Positions 26,917 to 35,226 of a stretch of 64,000 nucleotides of DNA are shown here, piece by piece. Position numbers and translations under genes: made by a program. The number at the start of each line of letters is the position of its first letter. Position 1 is the stretch's first letter. The notes beneath the pieces were generated by a model. That model saw only the letters and a program-made list of their open reading frames with translations. It was not told the DNA's origin and searched no databases. Location: positions 496,001 through 560,000 of the forward strand of contig CBDCTL010000024.1 in assembly GCA_965222015.1 (NCBI GenBank), in the 5' to 3' direction. This DNA is from JANQPX01 sp965222015. Lineage in GTDB: Bacteria; Pseudomonadota; Alphaproteobacteria; Geminicoccales; Geminicoccaceae.

Positions 26917-27867
26917 TCAGCGCTTGCGCGGCAGCCTCGCCAGGCGCTCGATCAAAAGTTCGAAAAAACCGTCGGCGTCGATCCCGTCGATCGCGAGCGC
27001 GTTCGGCGCCCGCTCGTCGCGCCCGCGCCAGTCCACCAGCGTCCTCCCCATCGACGCATCGCCCGCGATCTCGATCTCGACATGGCAATGGCGCCCCTCG
27101 AACAGGTCGGGGCGCATGACATAGGCGATCGCGCAGGGATCGTGCAGCGGAGCCCCCTGGCCCTCGCCCTTGGCCTGATCGTAGATATTGTAGAATGTCA
27201 GCAGGCCATGGACGGCCTTGCTGACCTCCGTCTCGATCGCCTTGATCGCCGTGAGCCGTGACGGCGTCACCAGCGCCTTGTGGGTGACGTCGAGGCCGTG
27301 CATGACGATCGGCACGCCTGAGCGGAAGACGATGTCCGCAGCATGCGGGTCGACATAGATGTTGAATTCCGCGGCCGGCGTGATGTTGCCGACGCCGATG
27401 GCCCCCCCCATCAGCACGATCGCCTTGATCCGCGGCACGATGTCCGGGGCGAGACGCATCGCGAGCGCGATATTGGTGAGCGGTCCGACCGGGCAGAGGG
27501 TGACCGAGCCCTCGGGCTCCCGTCGCAGGATCTCGACGATCGCCTGCACGGCGTGACCGTCCGCGAGCGGTGTGCCCGGATCGGCCAGATCGGCGCCGTC
27601 GAGCCCGGTCCTGCCGTGCACGAACTCGGCGGTCACGAGCGGCCGAACCAATGGCCGATCGGCGCCGGCGTAAACCGGAATATCCGGCCGCCCGGCGAGC
27701 TCGACCAGTTTTCGCGCATTCACCTCGGTGAACGAAAGCGGCACATTGCCGGCGACCGCGGTCACCGCGAGGACGTCGATCTCGTCGGGCGAGCCGAGGG
27801 CCAGGAGGATGGCCAGGGCGTCGTCCTGACCGGGATCGCAGTCGATGATGATGGATTGTGGTGCCAT
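26917..27867 (-). CDS. Inosine-uridine-preferring nucleoside hydrolase
   Basis: 316 aa. Hydrolyses the N-glycosidic bond of ribonucleosides. The metal-binding DCDPGQDDALAILLAL motif near the N-terminus, VCPVGPLTNIALAMRL-type and VLMGGAIGVGNITPAAEFNI motifs, and the C-terminal HDPCAIAYVMRPDLF are all diagnostic. It lies 97 bases upstream of the orphan binding-protein gene on the same strand, so salvage of an imported nucleoside is a reasonable inference. Confidence 0.93.
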   Translation of the reverse strand: MAPQSIIIDCDPGQDDALAILLALGSPDEIDVLAVTAVAGNVPLSFTEVNARKLVELAGRPDIPVYAGADRPLVRPLVTAEFVHGRTGLDGADLADPGTPLADGHAVQAIVEILRREPEGSVTLCPVGPLTNIALAMRLAPDIVPRIKAIVLMGGAIGVGNITPAAEFNIYVDPHAADIVFRSGVPIVMHGLDVTHKALVTPSRLTAIKAIETEVSKAVHGLLTFYNIYDQAKGEGQGAPLHDPCAIAYVMRPDLFEGRHCHVEIEIAGDASMGRTLVDWRGRDERAPNALAIDGIDADGFFELLIERLARLPRKR

Positions 27868-27995
27868 GGCGGTCTCCTGCTCTCGGGGACGGGGGCAGCA
27901 TAGCAGGCAGGAGCGACGCCGTCGTCGACAGGAACGACGTTCTGGCCGATGATCGCCAGGACGACCCGGGGAGTCTCTCGCGAACAGGTGCCGTC

Positions 27996-28220
27996 ATGCC
28001 GACGATCGAACGCTCATCCCTCCTCACCTGCCCGGCCTGCGGTCATGAAAGCCTGTTGGTCATGCCGACGGACGCCTGTCTGTTCTTCCACGAATGCGAG
28101 GCCTGCAAGACCCTGCTTCGGCCGAAACCCGGCGATTGCTGCGTCTTCTGCTCCTACGGATCCGTCCCCTGCCCGCCCATCCAGGAGGCGGGACGGACGG
28201 GCGGAACGGGCTGCCGCTGA
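27996..28220 (+). CDS. GDCCVxC domain small cysteine-rich protein
   Basis: 74 aa. TCPACGHESLLVMPTDAC is followed by HECEACKTLLRPKPGDCCVF and CSYGSVPCPPIQ. This is the GDCCVxC family of small metal- or redox-active proteins, some of which use selenocysteine at one of the motif positions. Here all are TGC/TGT cysteines: CPAC (12-15), CEAC (34-37) and GDCCVFC (46-52). The start at 27996 is chosen because the protein family begins just before the first CxxC; the frame is open further upstream. Often seen near metal-resistance genes, none of which is here. Confidence 0.85.
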   Translation: MPTIERSSLLTCPACGHESLLVMPTDACLFFHECEACKTLLRPKPGDCCVFCSYGSVPCPPIQEAGRTGGTGCR

Positions 28221-28307
28221 TCCCCGTGCTGCGTCATTTTTTTCGTATCATGTTGCGCGGCCAAAACAGCACGTGGTTGATTTTCAGGCATCGATGACCG
28301 AAAATGA

Positions 28308-28316
28308 TGCAGTGCA
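28308..28316. promoter_or_regulatory. Candidate PhaR operator upstream of phaJ
   Basis: TGCAGTGCA, 38 bases before the phaJ ATG, is identical to the 9-mer upstream of phaR at 1031-1039. The flanks are AAAATGA and CAATTT. Repression of phaJ by PhaR is inferred from this match and from the shared pathway. Confidence 0.45.
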
Positions 28317-28353
28317 CAATTTCTGCCGACGCTGCCCTTGAGAGGATGACGGC

Positions 28354-28794
28354 ATGGACGAGCGCCAGGGCTACTATTTCGAGGATCTCGAGGAAGGCAT
28401 GAGCGAGGTCTTCTCGAAGACCATCACCGAGGCCGACCTTCTCATGTTCGCCGGCGTCTCGGGGGACACCAACCCGATCCATCTCGATCAGGACTTCGCC
28501 AGCCGAACCATGTTCGAAGGCCGGATCGCCCACGGCATGCTGACCGCGAGCCTGGTGTCGACCGTGCTCGGCACGAAGCTGCCCGGTCCCGGTGCCGTTT
28601 ACGTCAAGCAGGATCTCCGTTTTCTGGCACCGGTGCGCATCGGCGACACGGTGATCGCCCGGGCTGCGATCACCGAGCTCAACGGGGAGCGAAAGCGCGT
28701 CACCTTCGAGACCACCTGCCGGGTCGGCGAGGTCAAGGTGCTGGACGGCCAGGCGACGCTGATGGTGCCGAGACGCCCGCACAACGGTACCTGA
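28354..28794 (+). CDS. phaJ: (R)-specific enoyl-CoA hydratase (MaoC family)
   Basis: 146 aa hot-dog-fold enzyme that makes (R)-3-hydroxyacyl-CoA from enoyl-CoA, linking beta-oxidation to PHA synthesis. The hydratase-2 motif is complete: DLLMFAGVSGDTNPIHLDQD, then FEGRIAHGMLTASLVSTVLG, with the Asp/His pair (D of GDTNPIH, H of NPIH). GAVYVKQDLRFLAPVRIGDT is typical of PhaJ. The length is normal, and the gene is monocistronic with a candidate PhaR site upstream. Confidence 0.9.
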   Translation: MDERQGYYFEDLEEGMSEVFSKTITEADLLMFAGVSGDTNPIHLDQDFASRTMFEGRIAHGMLTASLVSTVLGTKLPGPGAVYVKQDLRFLAPVRIGDTVIARAAITELNGERKRVTFETTCRVGEVKVLDGQATLMVPRRPHNGT

Positions 28795-28812
28795 ACCTCG
28801 GGCCGCCCCCGG

Positions 28813-29013
28813 TCAGACCTTCGGGCTTTTCGATGCGACGACGCCTGCGGCTTCGAAGTGCCCGATCGCCCGCTCGAACTTGTCGCGGCAGCCGGGATTG
28901 CAGAAACCGACCACCTGCCCCTGATAGCGGGTGAGTGAATTCGCGGCGACCGGCTTGCCGGACCAGGGACAGCTGTCGTTGATGCAGTCTTCGAGCTTCA
29001 GCGGCTCGGACAT
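28813..29013 (-). CDS. Small YHS/TRASH-like metal-binding protein
   Basis: 66 aa from the ATG at 29011-29013 (GGGAG SD). Cysteines at 10, 15, 38 and 42 (LEDCINDSCPWSGKP; GFCNPGCRDKFERAIGHFE) match the treble-clef YHS/TRASH pattern of small zinc- or copper-binding proteins. Relatives are often annotated loosely as glutathione S-transferases, for which there is no support here. It is 18 bases downstream of the ROK kinase gene, so probably in the same transcript. Confidence 0.75.
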   Translation of the reverse strand: MSEPLKLEDCINDSCPWSGKPVAANSLTRYQGQVVGFCNPGCRDKFERAIGHFEAAGVVASKSPKV

Positions 29014-29030
29014 GGCCAACTCCCTCAGGA

Positions 29031-29960
29031 TCAGCTCGATCGCGCGGCGATCAACGCGCGATTGCGACCGAGCCAGGCAGCGCCCCGCACGCCCGACGAA
29101 TCGCCATGGGCGGGGGCCCGAAGCCGGGTGCGCACGCTGTCGGAGAACACGTAGCGTTCCCAATTGTCGGGCACGCTCCGATAGAGCCGCTCGAGCTTCG
29201 ACAGACCGCCGCCGAGCACGATCACGTCAGGGTCGATCAGGTTGATCACCATGGCCAGGCCGCGGGCGAGGCGCTGCTCGTAGCGCTTCAGCGTCGCCTC
29301 GGCGACGGTGTCGCCTTCGGCGGCAGCCGCGACGATCGCGGGCGGTTCGACGCGCTCGCCGGTGACCGCGAGATGATCGGCGGCCATGCCGGGGCCGGAC
29401 AGCCAGGTCTCGATGCAGCCGCTCCGGCCGCAATAGCATGCCGGTCCCGGCAATTCCCCGGCCTCCGGCCAGGGCAGCTGGTTATGGCCCCATTCGCCGG
29501 CGATCGCGTTCGGGCCGGCGAGCGGCTGGCCGCGCACCACGACGCCGCCGCCGACGCCGGTGCCGATGATCACGCAGAACACGGTCGAAGCGCCGGCCGC
29601 GGCGCCGTCGGTCGCTTCGGAAAGCGCCAGGCAGTCGGCGTCGTTGGCGATCGCGATCTCGCGCCCGAGACAGTCGGCGAGGTCCTTGTCGAACGGCTTG
29701 CCGTTCAGCCAGGTGGAGTTCGAGTTCTTCAAAAGACCGGTCGCCGGCGAGATCGCGCCGGGCGTACCGAAGCCGAGCGTCCCCTTGGTGCCGAGCTCGA
29801 ATTCGGTCTCGGCGATCATGTCGCGAAGGGTCTCCAGCGTGTCCCGGTAGTTGTTTCGCGGACTCGGACGGCGGCGGCGCAACAACACTTCGCCCGCCTC
29901 GTCGAGGGCGATGATCTCGATTTTGGTGCCGCCGAGGTCGATACCGAGCGCAAGCGTCAT
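29031..29960 (-). CDS. ROK-family sugar kinase (fructokinase-like)
   Basis: 309 aa. ATP-binding LGIDLGGTKIEIIALDEAGE at the N-terminus, NDADCLALSEATDG with the catalytic Asp, GTGVGGGVVV, and the ROK zinc site GEWGHNQLPWP...CYCGRSGCIETW. The pattern matches Mak/fructokinase-type ROK kinases rather than NagC-type repressors, since no HTH is present. The substrate is a hexose, probably fructose. Confidence 0.9.
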   Translation of the reverse strand: MTLALGIDLGGTKIEIIALDEAGEVLLRRRRPSPRNNYRDTLETLRDMIAETEFELGTKGTLGFGTPGAISPATGLLKNSNSTWLNGKPFDKDLADCLGREIAIANDADCLALSEATDGAAAGASTVFCVIIGTGVGGGVVVRGQPLAGPNAIAGEWGHNQLPWPEAGELPGPACYCGRSGCIETWLSGPGMAADHLAVTGERVEPPAIVAAAAEGDTVAEATLKRYEQRLARGLAMVINLIDPDVIVLGGGLSKLERLYRSVPDNWERYVFSDSVRTRLRAPAHGDSSGVRGAAWLGRNRALIAARSS

Positions 29961-30027
29961 GGGTGCCGTTCGCTCCCCGAATGTCCTGTCGATGGTCTGA
30001 CCGTCATCTCAGCATGTTTTCGCCTGG

Positions 30028-30594
30028 TCATGAAGAGCCCGACGCCGCTTCTTCCCCCGGCCATCGCAAAAAGGTGAAACGGGCGGCACCGTATTGACGA
30101 TCCTGTTCGAGGGCGAAGCCCGGCGGCGGCATGAACGCCTCCTTCGCCGCGGTTTCGACCACGATCGTGGCACCAATCGCAAGCCAGCCTTCGCGAAGTG
30201 CGGCAAGGGCCAGCATGGCGAGACCGCCGTCATAGGGCGGATCCACGAAGGCGACGTCGAAGGCGAGCGGCGGCCTGGCGAGCCGGGACGCATCCATGCG
30301 CCTGACGTGAATTTCGTCCGGGCGGCCGAGAGCGTCGACATTGGCCTTGGCCGTAGCGACGTCTCGATCGATCAGCCAAACCTCCTCCGCTCCGCGCGAA
30401 AAGGCTTCGAGGCCGACCATGCCGGTGCCGCAGAAAAGATCCAGAAACCGGACGCCCGCGATCAGGCCCCGGTGGTCGAGCATGCCGAACAGCGCTTCTC
30501 TCGCGCGCGCGCCAGTCGGGCGAATAGCGCGGTCACGCGGTCCGGAGAGGCGCCGGCCGCGATAGCGTCCGCCGATGATTCGCATGCCGCTCAT
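30028..30594 (-). CDS. rsmD: 16S rRNA (guanine966-N2)-methyltransferase
   Basis: 188 aa from the ATG at 30592-30594 (MSGMRIIGGRYRGRRLSGPR); a second ATG three codons later and an open frame upstream exist. IRPTGARAREALFGML, LDLFCGTGMVGLEAFSRGA (SAM site) and the catalytic FVDPPYDGG motif (DPPY) identify RsmD. The gene is divergent from the di-haem protein gene. Confidence 0.95.
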   Translation of the reverse strand: MSGMRIIGGRYRGRRLSGPRDRAIRPTGARAREALFGMLDHRGLIAGVRFLDLFCGTGMVGLEAFSRGAEEVWLIDRDVATAKANVDALGRPDEIHVRRMDASRLARPPLAFDVAFVDPPYDGGLAMLALAALREGWLAIGATIVVETAAKEAFMPPPGFALEQDRQYGAARFTFLRWPGEEAASGSS

Positions 30595-30722
30595 GCCGTC
30601 ATTCCGCCCACCTCCGCGACCATGGCGCCGCCTGAAAAACAAATCAGTGTTTGACAAAGCGCCCGCCAATCGACATCTAATAAAAATACGAGCAGAAAAA
30701 GTGGAGCCAAAGTAAAATACCA

Positions 30723-32666
30723 ATGTTTATTGTTGTGTTGATGTCTTCATGTGAACAGCTGTTCACATATTGTAGCGAGCGTGTCCGCGGCACCCTGGCC
30801 CTTGTGGCCGTGCTGATGCCCGTCGTCTTCCAGCCGGCCGAAGCCCACGTCCAGGCGGAAGCCCCCTGGCACGCCGTCGCCTATGCATACCTCAACAGCC
30901 TCTTTCTGCTCAATCTCGATCCGGTGGACTGGCCGCTGATCGAACGGGTGCTGACCACGGACCACGAGGGCCGCGTGCTCGGCCGTCCCGCGTCGGAACG
31001 GCTGATCGAGCTGGATCGGGATGCCGGCACGGCGCACTGGCCGGCGATCGAGACGGCGCTGACGGCGAAGAGTGCTTCATCGCTGCACGCGGCCACGACA
31101 CGAGCCGTCTCCGCGGCAATCCGGCGCCACCTCTCGAACGCCGCGGCGGCGCTCGAGCAGCCGGGTCTCGCAGGCGCCGAGATCGATCAGGCCCAGGCGC
31201 TCTTTCGCGCCTTCGCCGACGGCATCGAGCAGACGGATCCCGAAGGATTTCGAGCCCTTGGCCTGGCCTGGTTGGAGCTCGCCTCCAGCGTGCGTCAGGC
31301 CGGGGTGATCGACGCGGGCGGTCTGCCTGCCGACCGGGGCGCCTTCTCGACCGCACGAACCGTGCTGGAGCACTATCTGGTCGCCAATTTCGAGCCGGAA
31401 ATGTTCGCTGCGCGGAAGATCTACGCGCCGGTGCCGGAGGAGCGCGTGGCCGCCGGCCACCATGTCAAGCTCGCCCCCTGGCTGCCGCCGGGCAGCGATC
31501 TTCGGGACCAGGATCCGCTGCCGCGTCTCGTCCTGAACATCGAGGAGCAGGGCATCGACGAGCGCGACGTGTTCCTCGTGGCGTTCGGCGACATGCTGTT
31601 CGACAGTCCGGAGATCTTCGGCGAGCCGGCGAGGAGCATCGGCATCACCTGCTCCATTTGCCACAACCGGAGCGACATCAATCAGCGCTTCTTCATCACC
31701 GGCATCAGCCCGCATCCGGGCGCCGTGGACGTCGACGGCAGCTTCTTCAACGCACGTTTCAACGACCACCGCGCCGACCCCCTGGACATTCCGAGCCTGC
31801 GCGGCCTTCGCTTCACCGGTCCCTACGGTCGGGACGGCCGCTTTGCGAGCCTGCGCGATTTCACGCGCAACGTCGTGGTCAACGAATTCGGCGGCGAGGA
31901 ACCGAGCCCGCTGGTTCTGGATGCGCTGATCGCCTACATGCTGGAGTTCGACTTCCTGCCGGCGCCGCAGCTGCAGCGGGACGGACGCCTGAAGCCCGAA
32001 GCGCCGGAGGCGGCCAGACGCGGCGAGGTCCTGTTCCGAAAACCGTTCGCCGGCATGGACGAGAAATCCTGCGCCAGCTGCCATCGACCGGGCTCGCATT
32101 TCACGGACAATGCCGTGCATGACATCGGTTCCACGGGCGACGGCGCCGAAAGCGGTTTCAGCGGCGCGCTGGACACGCCCACATTGCTCGGCAGCGTCTA
32201 CACCGCCCCCTATTTTCACGACGGTCGGTTTTCGACCCTGGCCGAAGTGGTCGACTGGAAGAACGAACGCTTCGGCCTCAAGCTCACCGAGGCCGAGCAC
32301 CTGGATCTTGTCGCCTATCTCGAAGCGGTCGGCGAGGGCGACGAGCCTTATCAGGCGTTCGACGAGGAAACCACGCCGTTTCGGCTGATGGTTGAGGAGC
32401 TGACGGTGTTTCTCAGCACTCTGAACACCCTGATCCCGGATCGGGACCGCGATCATGCCGACCTGCTGCTGCGCACCGTCGCCGGCGACATGGCGCTTGA
32501 CGCCAGCGCCATGACCAACCGCGACGCACGCGACAAGGCACATGCGCTCGCCGAGCGTCTCTGGGCGCTGCGCGACATGATTCTTCAGGAATCCTGGGAC
32601 GAAGCGGCCGATGCCTGGCAAGCCTATCAGGAGACCGCCCAGACCTACGACAAGGAACTGCGCTGA
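30723..32666 (+). CDS. Large di-haem cytochrome c peroxidase/MauG-like protein
   Basis: 647 aa, exported (hydrophobic LALVAVLMPVVFQPAEA near residues 25-41). Two c-type haem sites are visible: CSICH at residues 310-314 and CASCH at 450-454. RDGRFASLRDFTRNVVVNEF and PTLLGSVYTAPYFHDGRFST are family features of CcpA/MauG proteins. CcpA and MauG are about 320-380 aa; here about 250 unfamiliar residues precede the first haem. The start is uncertain between 30723 and 30741; both put a 20-bp palindrome inside the coding start. The stop overlaps the PhnD-type gene, so the two are translationally coupled. Confidence 0.85.
   Translation: MFIVVLMSSCEQLFTYCSERVRGTLALVAVLMPVVFQPAEAHVQAEAPWHAVAYAYLNSLFLLNLDPVDWPLIERVLTTDHEGRVLGRPASERLIELDRDAGTAHWPAIETALTAKSASSLHAATTRAVSAAIRRHLSNAAAALEQPGLAGAEIDQAQALFRAFADGIEQTDPEGFRALGLAWLELASSVRQAGVIDAGGLPADRGAFSTARTVLEHYLVANFEPEMFAARKIYAPVPEERVAAGHHVKLAPWLPPGSDLRDQDPLPRLVLNIEEQGIDERDVFLVAFGDMLFDSPEIFGEPARSIGITCSICHNRSDINQRFFITGISPHPGAVDVDGSFFNARFNDHRADPLDIPSLRGLRFTGPYGRDGRFASLRDFTRNVVVNEFGGEEPSPLVLDALIAYMLEFDFLPAPQLQRDGRLKPEAPEAARRGEVLFRKPFAGMDEKSCASCHRPGSHFTDNAVHDIGSTGDGAESGFSGALDTPTLLGSVYTAPYFHDGRFSTLAEVVDWKNERFGLKLTEAEHLDLVAYLEAVGEGDEPYQAFDEETTPFRLMVEELTVFLSTLNTLIPDRDRDHADLLLRTVAGDMALDASAMTNRDARDKAHALAERLWALRDMILQESWDEAADAWQAYQETAQTYDKELR
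30749..30768. promoter_or_regulatory. 20-bp perfect palindrome at the start of the di-haem gene
   Basis: ATGTGAACAGCTGTTCACAT is perfectly self-complementary over 20 bases with no spacer. It sits in an AT-rich stretch 26 bases after the annotated start of the di-haem gene and about 155 bases upstream of divergent rsmD. A TTGACA at 30651-30656 lies upstream. It has the form of an operator for a dimeric regulator; the regulator is unknown. Confidence 0.6.
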
Positions 32667-32683
32667 TGGGAACTGCGCTGATG
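32654..32683 (+). repeat. 15-bp tandem duplication at a stop/start junction
   Basis: GGAACTGCGCTGATG occurs twice in direct succession (32654-32668, 32669-32683). Each copy carries an SD-like GGAAC and a TGATG stop/start overlap, so both the stop codon of the di-haem gene and the start of the binding-protein gene are duplicated in frame. The second ATG (32681) gives MADGSSGRRVSRRQ as an alternative start. Confidence 0.9.
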
Positions 32684-33592
32684 GCTGACGGATCGAGCGG
32701 GCGAAGGGTCTCGCGGCGCCAGGTGATCGGTGGCGCCGCCTCAGGCATCGCGCTGACCGCCGGTCTTTTCGGCCTGCCGATGGCTGCGCGGGCGCAGGAT
32801 GCACCGCGGCTGACGCTAGCCTTCATTCCGCAGGAGAACCCGGAAAAGCTGCTGGGTGACATCGACGTGATCGCCGGCTATCTCGCCGAGGCGACCGGTG
32901 CCTCGATCGAGGGGTTCGTGACGCTCGACCACGCGGCCGCCATCGAGGCGCTGCGCGGCGGCACCGCCGACATCTCCTTCACCGGCGCCCTGCCCTATGT
33001 CTTCGCGCACGCCTCCTTCGGCGCCGAGGTGCTGCTCGCCGAAGTCTATCGCGGTGCTGCGACCTATACGTCGCGCCTGTTCGTCAGGAAGGACAGCGGC
33101 ATCGAAGGGCTGGCAGATCTGCGGGAAAAAACCGTCGCGTTCGCCGATCCGATCTCGGAGTCAGGTTATCTCTACCCGCTGGAAATCCTGGCCGGGGCGG
33201 GGCTGCTGGATCCTGGCGCCGACCCGCACGCCTTTTTCGGCCGGGTCTATTTCGCCGGCGGCTATCAGCAGGCGATCCAGGCGGTCGCCAACGGCCTCGT
33301 CGACGTGGCCGGCGTCAGCGAGTTCGCCGACATGCTGCTCACCCCGGAACAGCAGACGGAGGTCCGCTGGATCGCCGAGAGCAAGCCGATTCCGTCCCAC
33401 GCGGTGATCGCGAGGCCAGGGCTCGACGAAGATCTGACGACGGCGTTCGTGCAGGCGATGCTCAGCCTGAACGAGCCTGAGAACCGTCATCTGCTGAAAC
33501 ATGTCTACGGCCCCGACGGCTACGTGCCGACCGATCACCAAGCCTATGCCGAGGTGGCCGAGATTGCGAGGCGCTATGGCTTACTTGGATGA
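32666..33592 (+). CDS. PhnD-like ABC transporter substrate-binding protein (Tat-type signal)
   Basis: 308 aa phosphate/phosphite/phosphonate-type binding protein. The N-terminus RRVSRRQVIGGAASGIALTA is a twin-arginine signal, cleaved near ARAQ. The PhnD fold is shown by LTLAFIPQENPEKLLGDIDV, EALRGGTADISFTGALPYVF, and LREKTVAFADPISESGYLYP. The ATPase and permease genes follow. No C-P lyase or phosphite dehydrogenase genes are in the window, so the ligand is open. Tat export and coupling to a di-haem protein are unusual for this family. Confidence 0.87.
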   Translation: MGTALMADGSSGRRVSRRQVIGGAASGIALTAGLFGLPMAARAQDAPRLTLAFIPQENPEKLLGDIDVIAGYLAEATGASIEGFVTLDHAAAIEALRGGTADISFTGALPYVFAHASFGAEVLLAEVYRGAATYTSRLFVRKDSGIEGLADLREKTVAFADPISESGYLYPLEILAGAGLLDPGADPHAFFGRVYFAGGYQQAIQAVANGLVDVAGVSEFADMLLTPEQQTEVRWIAESKPIPSHAVIARPGLDEDLTTAFVQAMLSLNEPENRHLLKHVYGPDGYVPTDHQAYAEVAEIARRYGLLG

Positions 33593-34421
33593 TCGAGGCG
33601 CCGCCGGCGTGATGACCACGACGCCGGCGCCCGGGTTCGACATACCGGCCAGGTTCGCCCGACCGGCGGCACGGCTCACCGATGTCGTGGTGCGCTATCC
33701 CGGTCAGGAGCGGCCGGCGCTCGCCATCGACAAGCTCGAAATCGGGCGAGGTGAACGGGTCGCGCTGATCGGGCCGAGCGGCGGCGGCAAGACCACCCTA
33801 CTTCGCCTGTTGAACGGCGCGCTTCGGGCGGCGAGCGGATCGGTCGAGCTCTTGGGCGAAGGCGTGAACGGCGCGCGTCCGCTGCCGCGCGAACAGCGCC
33901 GCCGCACCGGCATGATCTTTCAGGGCTTCGCGCTGGTGGAGCGCGCGACCGTCATGCAGAACGTGCTCGCCGGCCGGCTCGGCCATGTCAGCCCCTGGCT
34001 TTCGCTGTTCGGCGCATTTTCCGAAGACGACCGGAGGCTCGCTCGCGCCGCGATCGCCGAGGTCGACCTTGAAGACGTCGCCGATCGCCGCGTCGACGGC
34101 CTGAGCGGCGGTCAGCGTCAGCGGGTCGCGGTCGCGCGCGTGCTCGCACAGTCGCCGGAGGTGATCCTTGCGGACGAGCCGGTGAGCCAGCTCGATCCTG
34201 CCCTGACCTCCGAGATCATCGACCTTCTGACCGCAGCGACCCGCCGGCGCGGGGCGACGCTGGTGATGGCCGTGCATCAGCCTGCCCTCGCCGTCGCCCA
34301 TATGGGCCGCATCCTCGGTATCAAAGACGGCGCCGTCCTGTTCGACGGCCCGCCGGACCGCCTGACCGCGTCGATGCAGGCGCGCATCTATGACCGCGAC
34401 GCCCGACGTCTTCAGGCCTGA
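33576..34421 (+). CDS. PhnC-like ABC transporter ATP-binding protein
   Basis: 281 aa if started at the ATG at 33576 (GAGG SD, 17-base overlap with the upstream stop); the ATG at 33612 is an alternative. Walker A GPSGGGKTT, Q-loop MIFQGFALVERATVMQNVLA, signature LSGGQRQRVAVARVLAQ and Walker B VILADEPVSQLDP match PhnC. It energises the PhnE-type permease encoded next. Confidence 0.92.
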   Translation: MAYLDDRGAAGVMTTTPAPGFDIPARFARPAARLTDVVVRYPGQERPALAIDKLEIGRGERVALIGPSGGGKTTLLRLLNGALRAASGSVELLGEGVNGARPLPREQRRRTGMIFQGFALVERATVMQNVLAGRLGHVSPWLSLFGAFSEDDRRLARAAIAEVDLEDVADRRVDGLSGGQRQRVAVARVLAQSPEVILADEPVSQLDPALTSEIIDLLTAATRRRGATLVMAVHQPALAVAHMGRILGIKDGAVLFDGPPDRLTASMQARIYDRDARRLQA

Positions 34422-35226
34422 TCCGGGCCGGCCTGACCCGGGAGGTCTCGACCGTGCGTCCGGCCCCGTCTCCAAGGGCGGCGCGGCGGCAATGTCGATC
34501 TTCGCAGGCCTCGTGGGCCTGTTCGTCTGGTCCTGCTGGAGCCTCGACATCGGCGAGGTGAGGTTCGAGGGCGCCGGCGCCAGGCTCGCGCATTTTCTCT
34601 CCGGCCTCCTGCCGCCCGATCTTTCGGTGATGGAGACCGTGGCGGTCTCGACCCTGGAAACGCTGCAGATCGCCTATATCGGCACCGCGCTCAGCGCCGT
34701 CCTCTCGCTGATTCTCGGCCTGCTCGCCGCCGCTAATTTCACGCCCGCCTGGGTCCATCAGCCGATCAAGGGCCTGCTTGGCGTGGTTCGCGGCATCCCT
34801 CTGATCCTTGTGGCGCTGGTCGCCGTGGTCGCCGTCGGCTTCGGCCCACTCGCCGGCGTGCTCGCGATCACCTTCCACGCCACCGGCATGCTCGGCAAGT
34901 TCTACGCCGAGTCCTTCGAGAACGCCGATCCCGCAACACTGGAAGCACTGGACAGCGTCGGTGCCAGCTGGGCCCAGAAAATCCGCTTCGGCGCGCTTGC
35001 CCAGGTCGCGCCGGACCTCCTGCGCGACACGCTGTTTCGGTTCGAGCTCAATTTCCGCGAATCCCTGATCCTCGGCCTCGTGGGTGCGGGCGGCATCGGC
35101 TTCTACATCCAGCTCTACGCCCGCGCCTTTCAATATGAAAAGGTCGCGACGCTCACGCTCGTCGTCCTTCTGATGGTCGTCCTGATCGAGCAGGTCGGCA
35201 CCTGGTGCCGCCGCCGGCTCCGCTGA
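34390..35226 (+). CDS. PhnE-like ABC transporter permease
   Basis: 278 aa with six predicted membrane helices. The permease EAA-like loop is LDSVGASWAQKIRFGALAQV, and FRESLILGLVGAGGIGFYIQ is a hallmark of PhnE/phosphonate permeases. The start at 34390 overlaps the ATPase gene by 32 bases; the N-terminal 30 residues are Pro/Gly-rich and polar. Last gene of the di-haem/PhnD/PhnC/PhnE operon. Confidence 0.92.
   Translation: MTATPDVFRPDPGRPDPGGLDRASGPVSKGGAAAMSIFAGLVGLFVWSCWSLDIGEVRFEGAGARLAHFLSGLLPPDLSVMETVAVSTLETLQIAYIGTALSAVLSLILGLLAAANFTPAWVHQPIKGLLGVVRGIPLILVALVAVVAVGFGPLAGVLAITFHATGMLGKFYAESFENADPATLEALDSVGASWAQKIRFGALAQVAPDLLRDTLFRFELNFRESLILGLVGAGGIGFYIQLYARAFQYEKVATLTLVVLLMVVLIEQVGTWCRRRLR

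Noticed and set aside
25092..27119. Plus-strand open frame of 675 codons opposite the peptide-binding protein gene
   Set aside because: Antisense to well-identified genes, with composition typical of high-GC shadow frames and no domain.
27996..28220. Possible selenocysteine (in-frame TGA) in the GDCCVxC gene
   Set aside because: All motif positions are TGC or TGT; the only TGA is the stop codon.
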